Assembly: GCF_002770725.1 (NCBI RefSeq)
Contig: NZ_NQVN01000001.1
Coordinates: 558,001 to 622,000 of the forward strand
Origin: Pleomorphomonas carboxyditropha
GTDB taxonomy: Bacteria > Pseudomonadota > Alphaproteobacteria > Rhizobiales > Pleomorphomonadaceae
DNA length: 64,000 nucleotides
Reading direction: 5' to 3'
Position 1 is the stretch's first letter, and every line of letters begins with the position of its first letter. Both the position numbers and the translations under genes were made by a program. This document shows positions 57,056 through 64,000 of the stretch, one piece after another. The notes beneath the pieces are model-generated. The model ran no database searches and was not told the origin of the DNA. It saw only the letters and a list, made by a program, of their open reading frames with translations.

Positions 57056-58915
57056 TTAATCCGTTCCCTGAGCGGCCTTCTTGACGGCTTCCGCCGGCTT
57101 CTCCTCTTTCGAAAAGCGCTGGTGCAGCCGGCCGTACAGGCGACGCATCAGTTTCGGCGGCGGCATTTGCGGCGACCGCATGGACAGGTCGACGACATCC
57201 TCGAGCCTCAGGCTGGCCTTGACGAGCTGCCCGTCCTCGACGGCGCGCGCCACGAGCTCGGCATAGGAAGCCAGCGTCAGCCGGCTGCCGGCGCGCAGCC
57301 GGCTGCCGTGACGGGCCGAGAAGGCTTCGGCGACGGTGAGACCGGCAAGGTTCGGGGGGATCTGCATTTCATAGAAGGTGGCGAGATCGGACAGCGAGGC
57401 GTCCGGCGCCACCGCGAATTCGCCGAAGGCCGTGCGCTTGGCCGCGGCCAAGGTCTCGGCCGGCAAGGGCGCGAACAGCCGGTCGAGGCGGTTGACGCGA
57501 TCCAGGGGCGAGATGAAGTAGGCGTAGTCGCCACTCCGGATCTGGCCGGCCTCGGCGGCGTTCTTGACCGCGCCGTCGCGCACGACGATCACCGGCTTCA
57601 GCCAGGCGGGCAGGGAGGTCGGCCGCAGCGCGGCATAGCTGTCGGACCGCACGGGATAGCCGACCATCTCGTTGTCGGTCTGGCCGGGCAGGTCGATCTC
57701 GACGCGGCGCGCGCTGGCCGCCGTCCGCTTCAGCGCCATTCCGAAAAAGCGCGCCGCCGGCGCGATGCTCCACCCCTGGATGAGCAGCGATATCAGCACC
57801 ACGAAGAAGGCGACGTTGAAATACATCGGCGCGTTGGGCGCGCCGGCCAGCGTCGGCACGGTGGCCAGGAAGATCGAGACGGCGCCGCGCAGGCCGACCC
57901 ACGAGACGAAGTTGATCTCCGGCGGCGTGAAGCCGAAAGGCTTCAGGCAGATCCAGACGGCGGCCGGCCGGCCGAGGATGATCAGGAACAGCGCGATCGT
58001 CAGGCCCTGCGGCGCATACTCGATCAGCTTGCTGGGCGTCACCAGCAGGCCGAGCATCAGGAACATGACGATCTGGCAGAGCCAGGTGGCGCTTTCGAGA
58101 AACTTGCTGATGGCGGGGTAGGCGCGGACGGTGCTGTTGCCGACCACCAGGCCGGCCACGTAGACGGCGAGAAAACCCGATCCATCGAGATAGGAGGTGA
58201 TGCCGAACATGCTGACGGTCAGCGCGATGACGAACAGCGGATGCAGCCCGCCGGGCAACGTCAGCCGGTTGAGCGCCAGCGTCGCCAGCGCACCACCGGC
58301 GACGCCCATGGCGCCGCCGAGCGCCGCCTGCCGAGCCAGCGCCGTCAGCGTGCCGAAGCCGGGCGCCGAATGGGCGACGGCCAGTTCGGTAAGGACGATG
58401 GTGAGGAAGACCGCGACCGGGTCGTTGGAACCGGATTCGATTTCCAGCGTGGCTCCGACGCGCGGCCTCAGTTGCAGGCCACCGGTCTTCAGCAGGAAAA
58501 AGACCGCTGCCGCGTCGGTCGAGGCGACGATCGAGCCGAGCAGCAGCCCCTCGATGAGATCGTAGCCGAGAACAAGATAGCTGAACGCGCCGATGAGCAG
58601 GGCGGTCGCCGCGACGCCGGCCGTCGCCAGCGTGAGGGATGGCCCGAGCGCCTCGCGGGTCTCGGCTAGCCGCATTCTCAGGCCGCCGTCGAACAGGATG
58701 ATGGCCAGCGCGCAGGAACCGATCAGGTAGGTGAGGCGGTAGTTGCTGAATTCGATGCCGCCGGGGCCGTCGCTGCCGGCCAGCATGCCGACCACCAGGA
58801 AGACGAGCAATAGCGGCGTGCCGAAGCGCGAGGCCAGAAGGCTCGAAAGGATACCGAGGAGGATCAGCGTCGCGCCCAGGGCCAAAACAAGGTTGGCGAC
58901 CGCGATCTGATGCAT
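57056..58915 (-). CDS. Potassium/proton antiporter (CvrA/NhaP2-like)
   Basis: A 619-residue CPA1 antiporter. The membrane part (about 12 helices, 1-400) shows FGTPLLLVFLVVGMLAGSDG, LFDGGLR, GSIVASTDAAAVFFLL and ESGSNDPVAVFL with the ion-binding aspartates, and WVGLRGAVSIFLATV. It is followed by a cytoplasmic TrkA-C-like segment and a CorC_HlyC-type region (about 420-600). This layout matches the NhaP2/CvrA family that exchanges K+ or Na+ for H+. The minus-strand frame stays open far upstream (to about 61.3 kb), but translation beginning at 58915 (MHQIAVANLVLALG) fits the first helix. Confidence 0.92.
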   Translation of the reverse strand: MHQIAVANLVLALGATLILLGILSSLLASRFGTPLLLVFLVVGMLAGSDGPGGIEFSNYRLTYLIGSCALAIILFDGGLRMRLAETREALGPSLTLATAGVAATALLIGAFSYLVLGYDLIEGLLLGSIVASTDAAAVFFLLKTGGLQLRPRVGATLEIESGSNDPVAVFLTIVLTELAVAHSAPGFGTLTALARQAALGGAMGVAGGALATLALNRLTLPGGLHPLFVIALTVSMFGITSYLDGSGFLAVYVAGLVVGNSTVRAYPAISKFLESATWLCQIVMFLMLGLLVTPSKLIEYAPQGLTIALFLIILGRPAAVWICLKPFGFTPPEINFVSWVGLRGAVSIFLATVPTLAGAPNAPMYFNVAFFVVLISLLIQGWSIAPAARFFGMALKRTAASARRVEIDLPGQTDNEMVGYPVRSDSYAALRPTSLPAWLKPVIVVRDGAVKNAAEAGQIRSGDYAYFISPLDRVNRLDRLFAPLPAETLAAAKRTAFGEFAVAPDASLSDLATFYEMQIPPNLAGLTVAEAFSARHGSRLRAGSRLTLASYAELVARAVEDGQLVKASLRLEDVVDLSMRSPQMPPPKLMRRLYGRLHQRFSKEEKPAEAVKKAAQGTD

Positions 58916-59296
58916 TCGAGCCTCTGACGGTTTGGGACTCCCGTGGCGCGAACTCGACATTCGGATCCCGGCCGGCATCGGCTCCAGATCAAATGTCAAA
59001 TTCAAAGTTCCACTGGGAACAATGGATTGCCAGTGATTTACGACTCCGATACTTGCTCCGGGCTGGTATCGGGCGGATGACAGATGCCGGAGTCGAACCA
59101 CTGGTCCGACATGCTTCCACATTGAGGCGACTTTGGGAACCGATTCATGGAGATCTTGTAATTTTTGATGAAGCGGGCCCCGTCCGTTGGCAAGGCGCGG
59201 GATGGTTGCGCAACTGTGATGCCCAGACGTGTCTTTCCGTGATAAGAGGCGCGCGTATCTCTCGGCAGAGAGTTTCTTCGGCGCGGATTTCGGTGC
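58916..59296. other. Intergenic region upstream of the antiporter and the GT39 gene
   Basis: A 381-base divergent gap with lower G+C than its surroundings. It holds a 6-bp hairpin CACTGG/CCAGTG at 59011-59035 and the palindromic repeat at 59042-59094. Frames of about 130-155 codons cross the region on both strands, but they look like non-coding sequence. Confidence 0.5.
59042..59094. repeat. 53-bp palindromic intergenic repeat, copy 2
   Basis: Arms GACTCCG and CGGAGTC at the ends. Same length and clearly related sequence to 26983-27035, most strongly in the outer arms and the TTGCTCCG block. Confidence 0.6.
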
Positions 59297-60985
59297 ATGG
59301 ACGAGCAGAGCGACAAGCAGGCCCGGGCAGAGGGGGAGCCGATATCCGGCAAAGCGCCGGGCCGCCCGTGGCCGCATCTCGTCAACCTTCTCGTCCTGAC
59401 CCTCGTCGCCTTCGCGCTTTTCGCGCCGGGCATCTCGTCGCTGCCGCTCACCGACCGTGACGAGGCGCTCTACGTCCAGGCCTCCCACCAGATGCTGGAA
59501 ACCGGCGACTGGGTGGATATCCGCTTTCAGGACGAGCCGCGTTACAAGAAGCCGGCGGGCATCTACTGGATACAGGCCGCCGCGGCCGAATTGTCCGGTT
59601 ATGGCAAGGATGCGCCCCTCTGGATCTATCGCCTGCCGTCGCTGGCGGGGGCGGTGCTGATGGTCCTGTTCACCTACGGCATCGGTGCGACGCTCGGCAC
59701 GGCGCGGGCGGGGCTGATCGCCGGCCTCCTCGCCGCCTCCACCATGCTGATCGGCTTCGAGGCGCGTATCGCCAAGACCGACGCCATGCTGTGCGCCACG
59801 GTGCTGGCCGCCGAGTTTGCCCTGGCCCGGGCCTATGTCGATCCGGCAAGGGCGAGATCGCTGCCGCGCAATGCACTGTTCTGGACGGCGATGGGCGTCG
59901 GCATCCTGATCAAGGGACCGATCACGCCGCTGATCGCCGGCCTCACGCTGGTCGTCGTGTCGGCTAGGGAACGGTCGGCGGCGCTCTGGCGGTCGCTGTC
60001 GCCGCTGAAGGGCATCGCCTTCATGCTCCTTCTGGTGCTGCCCTGGCTCATCGCCATCGGCTGGATCTCGGGCGGCGCGTTCTTCAGCAAGGCGGTCGGC
60101 CAGGACATGCTCGGCAAGGTGGCCTCCGGCCAGGAGTCGCACGGGGCGCCGCCCGGCATGCATCTCCTGGTGGCGCTCGGCACCTTCTGGCCGCTGTCGG
60201 TGCTGGCGCCGTTGGCGATCGTTCAGGTCTGGAAGGCGCGACGCGAGCCGGCGATCTTCTTCCTGATCGCCTGGGTCGTGCCGGGCTGGCTGATATTCGA
60301 GGCGGTGGCCACCAAGCTGCCCAACTATGTCCTGCCCTTCATGCCGGCGCTGGCGGTGCTGGTGGCGCTGTCGCTCGACAGCGGCGCGCTCGGCGCGGCG
60401 CGGCGCGGCTGGCGGATTTCGGTCGCCTTCATCGCGGTCGGCGCGGTGCTGGTCGGCTTCGGGCTCAACATCGCTTTCCTGATCTATCAGGGCCATGCGA
60501 GCTGGCAGGGCCTCGTCGGCGCGGTCATCGTCGCCGGCCTTGGCGTCGCGGCGAGCCGCTTTCTCGCTTCCGGGCGGCTGCGCTCCGGGCTGGCCGCCAC
60601 GGTGGCCGCCGCCGGCGGCCTGATGCTGCTGGGCTATGCCATCCTGCTGCCGGCGGCGAGGCAGCTCTGGCTCAGCGACGATCTCGCCGAAGCCGTCGCC
60701 TCCGTCCGCCGGTGCGACGCGCCGGCCGTCTCGGTGGTCGGCTATGGCGAGCCGAGCACCGTCTTCCGTCTCGGCACCGGCACGCTGCGGACGACCGCGC
60801 CGGCTGCCGCCGAAGCCTTCCGGATGAACGACTGCGCCATCGCCATCGTCTCGGCCAATAACCGGGAGGCGTTCGTTACGGCGCTCGGCGAGGCGGACAA
60901 GGCGCCGGAACCGGTCGCCACCGTGTCCGGCCGCAACCTCAACGGCATGAAGCTGCGCACCATGCTGCTGTTCGTAAAGCCGTGA
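59297..60985 (+). CDS. GT39/ArnT-like polyprenyl-phosphate glycosyltransferase
   Basis: A 562-residue membrane protein with about 12 helices of the PMT/ArnT family, which moves a sugar from a polyprenyl-phosphate donor to an envelope acceptor such as lipid A in the periplasm. Seen: the catalytic acid motif LTDRDEALYVQASHQML in the first periplasmic loop, FQDEPRYKKPAGIYW, the IAKTDAMLC block and the last loop with PNYVLPFMPALA. The acceptor and the sugar are unknown. It is the first gene of a three-gene unit with the PAP2-GT2 fusion (10-base gap) and the LABN protein. Confidence 0.9.
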   Translation: MDEQSDKQARAEGEPISGKAPGRPWPHLVNLLVLTLVAFALFAPGISSLPLTDRDEALYVQASHQMLETGDWVDIRFQDEPRYKKPAGIYWIQAAAAELSGYGKDAPLWIYRLPSLAGAVLMVLFTYGIGATLGTARAGLIAGLLAASTMLIGFEARIAKTDAMLCATVLAAEFALARAYVDPARARSLPRNALFWTAMGVGILIKGPITPLIAGLTLVVVSARERSAALWRSLSPLKGIAFMLLLVLPWLIAIGWISGGAFFSKAVGQDMLGKVASGQESHGAPPGMHLLVALGTFWPLSVLAPLAIVQVWKARREPAIFFLIAWVVPGWLIFEAVATKLPNYVLPFMPALAVLVALSLDSGALGAARRGWRISVAFIAVGAVLVGFGLNIAFLIYQGHASWQGLVGAVIVAGLGVAASRFLASGRLRSGLAATVAAAGGLMLLGYAILLPAARQLWLSDDLAEAVASVRRCDAPAVSVVGYGEPSTVFRLGTGTLRTTAPAAAEAFRMNDCAIAIVSANNREAFVTALGEADKAPEPVATVSGRNLNGMKLRTMLLFVKP

Positions 60986-60995
60986 GGGGCCGTCG

Positions 60996-62594
60996 ATGCT
61001 GATCAACAGGCGGCCGGCTCGCTGGCGCGATCCCGACGTCATCAAGACCGTCTTGTGGCTGGCCGGCGTCCTGACGGTTCTCGCCATCGTCGTGTCGGGC
61101 CGGTTCGATGAAGAGGCGCGCGCCTGGGTGATGGCCGGCGGGCGGCCGGCGCCGATCTGGCGGTTCCTGTCGCGGCTGGGCCAATCGGACTGGATGCTGA
61201 TCCCCTCCGGTGTCGTGCTGATCGTGATGTACTGTCTCAGGCGGCCGAGGTTCGGCGGTCCGGCGAGGTTCGAGACCCTCCACGACATGGTGCTGTTCTT
61301 TTTTACCGCCATCGCCGCCACCGGCATCGCGGTTCTCATCGTCAAATATTCGTTGGGCTTTTCCCGTCCGTCGGTCGAAGGCGCGCGGGTGATGCGCGTC
61401 TTCGCCTTCCATCCATCCTATGCTTCCTTCCCGTCGGGACATTCGACGACGGCGGCGGCCTTCGCGCTGTCGCTGACGCTTCTGTGGCGGCCGCTGGCCG
61501 TCGTGGTCTGGCCGCTCGCCATCGCCATCGGCGCGTCGCGGGTCATGGTCAACGCCCACCGGATTTCCGACGTGGTGGCCGGCCTTTCCTTCGGCGCCTG
61601 GGGCACGCTGTTCGTCGCGACCTGGTTCGCGCGGCGGGGCCGGCTGTTCCGCCTGTCGGAAAGCGGGCTGCCGCTGCCGCTCCGCCATCGGTTCGACACA
61701 CTCTCCGGCGAGGGCAGAGCCTTGTTGACGCGGCTCCGGCTTGTCATAAGCAGGCGGATCGGCGTCCCCGATTTTCATCTCTCAGGGGTAGGGCAGCCGG
61801 ACGCCGCGAAAAACGCGCATCCGGCCGGAGTGACCAGCATGATCATACCGAAACCATCCGAGACGGGCTTTGTCTCGGTCGTCATTCCCGCCCGCAACGA
61901 GGCGGACAATCTCGCGGTCATCGTGCCGGAGATTCTCGTGGCCATGGCCGGCCGCGCCTTCGAGGTGATCGTCGTCGACGATGGCTCGACCGACGGGACC
62001 GGCGCCGCCGTCGCCGCCTGGAAGGCCGAGGGCAGGCCGGTCCGCCACATCCGCCATGTCGAGGCCTGCGGCCAGTCGGCGGCCGTGCGTTCCGGCGTGC
62101 TGGCGGCGCGTGGCGAGATCGTCGCCACCATCGACGGCGACGGCCAGAATGACCCCGCCTATATCCCGAGACTGGTCGATGCGCTCATCGCCGCCGGTCC
62201 GTCGGTGGGGATCGCCGCCGGCCAGCGCCTGAAGCGGACCGACGGCCTGGCCAAGCGCTATGCCTCGCGCTTCGCCAACTGGCTGCGCAACGTCATCCTG
62301 AAGGACGCGACGCGCGACACCGGTTGCGGCCTCAAGGCGGTGCGGCGCGACATCTTCCTGCTGCTGCCGTTCTTCCACGGCTGGCACCGCTATCTGCCGG
62401 CGCTGGTGCTCAGGGAGGGCTACGGCGTCACCCATCTCGATGTCGTCGACCGCTCGCGCATGCACGGCGCTTCCAACTACGGCATCTTCGACCGCGGATT
62501 GCAGGGCATCCTCGACCTCTTCGGCGTCTGGTGGCTGAAGCGGCGCATCAAGCGTCTTCCCGTGGTCTCGGAAATTGGTGGCGACAATGGCTGA
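60996..62594 (+). CDS. PAP2 phosphatase fused to ArnC-like GT2 glycosyltransferase
   Basis: A 532-residue continuous frame with two enzymes. Residues 1-250 are a six-helix PAP2/LpxE-like lipid phosphatase with all catalytic motifs: K117-x6-RP, PSGH at 146-149 and S181R-x5-H188-x3-D192. From Met282 a family 2 glycosyltransferase of the dolichol-phosphate or undecaprenyl-phosphate sugar type follows, with VVIPARNEADN, VDDGSTDGTG, and DGDGQNDP as the DxD region, but without the two C-terminal membrane helices of ArnC. The linker 251-281 has a hairpin-coding stretch, and GGAG stands eight bases before codon 282, as if the second half once had its own start. Its last eight bases overlap the LABN gene. 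Confidence 0.9.
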   Translation: MLINRRPARWRDPDVIKTVLWLAGVLTVLAIVVSGRFDEEARAWVMAGGRPAPIWRFLSRLGQSDWMLIPSGVVLIVMYCLRRPRFGGPARFETLHDMVLFFFTAIAATGIAVLIVKYSLGFSRPSVEGARVMRVFAFHPSYASFPSGHSTTAAAFALSLTLLWRPLAVVVWPLAIAIGASRVMVNAHRISDVVAGLSFGAWGTLFVATWFARRGRLFRLSESGLPLPLRHRFDTLSGEGRALLTRLRLVISRRIGVPDFHLSGVGQPDAAKNAHPAGVTSMIIPKPSETGFVSVVIPARNEADNLAVIVPEILVAMAGRAFEVIVVDDGSTDGTGAAVAAWKAEGRPVRHIRHVEACGQSAAVRSGVLAARGEIVATIDGDGQNDPAYIPRLVDALIAAGPSVGIAAGQRLKRTDGLAKRYASRFANWLRNVILKDATRDTGCGLKAVRRDIFLLLPFFHGWHRYLPALVLREGYGVTHLDVVDRSRMHGASNYGIFDRGLQGILDLFGVWWLKRRIKRLPVVSEIGGDNG

Positions 62595-62916
62595 TCTCTT
62601 CGCGCAGTTCGCCGGCTGGCTTCACGACGTATTCGTCAAGCAACTCGATTTCTGGGTGATCCTCGGCTTCATCGCCCAGGCCATGTTCACCATGCGCTTC
62701 GTCGTGCAGTGGCTCGCCTCCGAGAAGGCCAAGGCTTCGGTGATCCCGGTGGCCTTCTGGCTGTTCTCGCTGGGCGGCGGCTTCCTGCTGCTGGTCTATT
62801 CCATCGCCCGGCAGGATCCGGTGTTCATCGCCGGCCAGGGGCTCGGCCTGCTCATCTATATCCGCAACCTGATGCTGATCAGGAAGTCGACCAAGCGCGC
62901 CGACGGGCCTGAGTGA
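62587..62916 (+). CDS. Lipid-A-disaccharide synthase N-terminal-like (LABN) protein
   Basis: A 109-residue small membrane protein with about three helices and the LABN signature DFWVILGFIAQAMFTMRFVVQW, followed by SVIPVAFWLFSLGGG and IYIRNLMLIRK. The domain is found with ArnC-like glycosyltransferases and may help in flipping or presenting the polyprenyl-linked sugar (inference). ATG at 62587 overlaps the stop of the fusion gene by eight bases. It converges on ruvX with a two-base gap. Confidence 0.92.
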   Translation: MADLFAQFAGWLHDVFVKQLDFWVILGFIAQAMFTMRFVVQWLASEKAKASVIPVAFWLFSLGGGFLLLVYSIARQDPVFIAGQGLGLLIYIRNLMLIRKSTKRADGPE

Positions 62917-62918
62917 GA

Positions 62919-63413
62919 TCAGAGGCGTCGCGGATCGTCGGCGCGCGCGGCGAGATGCAGGCGGTCCAGGAAGCCTTGCAGGATGAAGCTCGCCGCCAGC
63001 TTGTCGACCACCTCGTCGCGCCGCCGGCGCGAGGCGTCCGCCTCGAGGAGCGTGCGGGTGACCGCCGCCGTCGACAGCCGCTCGTCCCAGAAGAAGATCG
63101 GCCGGCCGTCGAGGGGCGTGAGGTTGCGGGCGAAGGCGCGCGTCGACTGGGCGCGCGGCCCCTCGCTGCCGTCCATGTTGATCGGCAGGCCGAGCACGTA
63201 GCCGCCGACGTTATGCCGGTCGGCGAGTTCGATCAGCGCGGCGGCGTCCTTGCCGAACTTGACGCGGGACAGGGTCACGAGCGGCGTGGCGATCAGGAAG
63301 CGTTCGTCGGACAGGGCGACGCCGATCGTCTTGGTGCCGAGGTCGAGGCCGAACAGGCGGCGTTCCGCCGGCAGGGCCGCCACGAAGGCGATGGGATCTC
63401 CGGCTTCGGTCAT
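62919..63413 (-). CDS. ruvX: RuvX/YqgF Holliday-junction resolvase-like nuclease
   Basis: A 164-residue RNase H-fold nuclease. Seen: the first acidic motif [32 protein letters not shown] and [12 protein letters not shown], and the C-terminal [15 protein letters not shown]. Family members process 16S rRNA 5' ends (YqgF) or act on DNA junctions. ATG at 63413 with AAGG upstream is chosen; a GTG 30 bases upstream is possible. Confidence 0.94.
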   Translation of the reverse strand: MTEAGDPIAFVAALPAERRLFGLDLGTKTIGVALSDERFLIATPLVTLSRVKFGKDAAALIELADRHNVGGYVLGLPINMDGSEGPRAQSTRAFARNLTPLDGRPIFFWDERLSTAAVTRTLLEADASRRRRDEVVDKLAASFILQGFLDRLHLAARADDPRRL

Positions 63414-63487
63414 CGGTTCTGCCTTTTCACGCGGGAAGGGCACTCCCTAGCACGCCGTGCATTCCGGCCCAAGCCTTGGCGCGGAAG

Positions 63488-64000
63488 TCAGGAGACGATT
63501 TCCGGTGAGGTCGCCGATACCCGGTCGCGGCCGGTGTTCTTGGCCTGGTAGAGCGCCGAGTCGGCGCGCCGATAGAGGTCGTTGACCGTGTCTCCCGGCC
63601 TGAATTCGGCGACGCCGAAGCTGGCGGTCAGCCGGATGGTGCTGTCGCCGCGCTCGATCGCCAGCGCGTTGATCTGGCCGCGCAGGTAGTCGGCAACCGA
63701 AATGCCGCCATCGACGGGGATGCATGGCAGGATCACCGCGAACTCCTCGCCGCCGATGCGGGAGAAATGCGAGTCGGACGGCACGCGCAGTGTTCCGACG
63801 TTGCGGATCACTTCGTCGCCGGCGTCGTGGCCGTAGATGTCGTTGATATGCTTGAAGTGGTCGATGTCGAACAGGATGAGCGAGAAGGTGCCGCCAAACT
63901 CGGCGGCGGTGATTTCCGCATCGAACCGCTGGCGGAAGGCGCCGCGGTTGAAAAGGCCGGACAACGGGTCGACGGTCGCCATTTCGATCAGCCGGCGCTG
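63488..64000 (-). CDS. GGDEF-domain diguanylate cyclase, C-terminal part
   Basis: The frame runs off the right edge of the window, so only the last 170 residues are seen. They form most of a GGDEF domain: VDPLSGLFNRGAF, FDIDHFKHINDIYGHDAGD and the active-site form GGEEF, which is a functional variant. ADSALYQAKNTGRDRV ends the domain. An inhibitory RxxD site is not evident. The sensory part lies outside the window. Confidence 0.93.
   Translation of the reverse strand, partial: QRRLIEMATVDPLSGLFNRGAFRQRFDAEITAAEFGGTFSLILFDIDHFKHINDIYGHDAGDEVIRNVGTLRVPSDSHFSRIGGEEFAVILPCIPVDGGISVADYLRGQINALAIERGDSTIRLTASFGVAEFRPGDTVNDLYRRADSALYQAKNTGRDRVSATSPEIVS

Noticed and set aside
59076-59107. A tRNA T-arm-like stretch (complement contains GGTTCGACTCC) that could be an attachment-site remnant
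   Set aside because: Only two or three of five stem pairs form, and no acceptor or anticodon arm can be found; the stretch is better explained as part of the palindromic repeat.
58916-61345. Extension of the antiporter frame upstream to about 61.3 kb
   Set aside because: The extra 810 codons run antisense through the GT39 gene and look like Arg/Asp/Gly-rich composition artefact; the antiporter begins with its first membrane helix at 58915.

Overview
This is a high-GC window from an alphaproteobacterium, most likely order Hyphomicrobiales (Rhizobiales). Support comes from an EipB/DUF1849 gene, an FMN-riboswitch-linked RibN-type riboflavin transporter, a psd-pssA pair, a folE-hisI pair facing an IscU-like gene and yidD, and three copies of a mosaic palindromic repeat that looks like the rhizobial RIME family. 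A family such as Pleomorphomonadaceae would fit, but the sequence alone does not settle the genus. The window is mostly ordinary chromosome. I found no prophage, CRISPR array, plasmid functions or obvious defence island. The only autonomous mobile element is one IS3-family insertion sequence.

Layout. 1-10.7 kb: the end of an AsmA-like envelope protein, a membrane-anchored GGDEF-EAL protein, a sugar porter, a small unlisted ORF, tyrS facing anmK, and an unknown gene. 10.8-24.4 kb: ispE behind a TPR lipoprotein-like gene, a J-domain membrane protein, a D,D-carboxypeptidase with a SPOR domain, clpS-clpA, a hydrolase, a zinc-finger protein, an FAD monooxygenase, an MFS pump, rpmG and eipB. 24.8-36.9 kb: a chemoreceptor, RidA, a GDPD, a redox pair (QorB-like reductase with a divergent HxlR regulator), an EF-hand protein, HIT and GNAT genes, PilZ, hisI/folE, IscU-like, yidD and a DHA2 exporter. 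37-46.6 kb: FMN riboswitch and ribN, psd-pssA, a PuuE-like gene, and a peptide ABC importer with fused ATPases. 46.7-48.1 kb: the IS element. 48.2-58.9 kb: an M19 dipeptidase, a DUF2249 protein, glgP, prmB, tRNA-Glu, an M15-type lipoprotein, gloA, a double cold-shock protein, a DUF192 protein and a K+/H+ antiporter. 59.3-64 kb: a GT39 / PAP2-GT2 fusion / LABN operon, ruvX and a truncated GGDEF gene.

Genes that work together. clpS and clpA form the N-degron protease adaptor and unfoldase. psd and pssA are consecutive enzymes of phosphatidylethanolamine synthesis. The opp genes form a complete peptide importer and an M19 dipeptidase lies just beyond the IS. The ArnT-like, PAP2-GT2 and LABN genes look like one route for transferring a sugar from a polyprenyl phosphate to an envelope lipid.

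Most notable: an in-frame fusion of a PAP2 phosphatase to an ArnC-like glycosyltransferase with a fossil-looking junction; three RIME-like mosaic repeats, one supplying the stop codons of two convergent genes and one sitting inside the opp operon; two further palindromic repeat types; and several clean candidate operators. No entirely new multi-gene system is evident.
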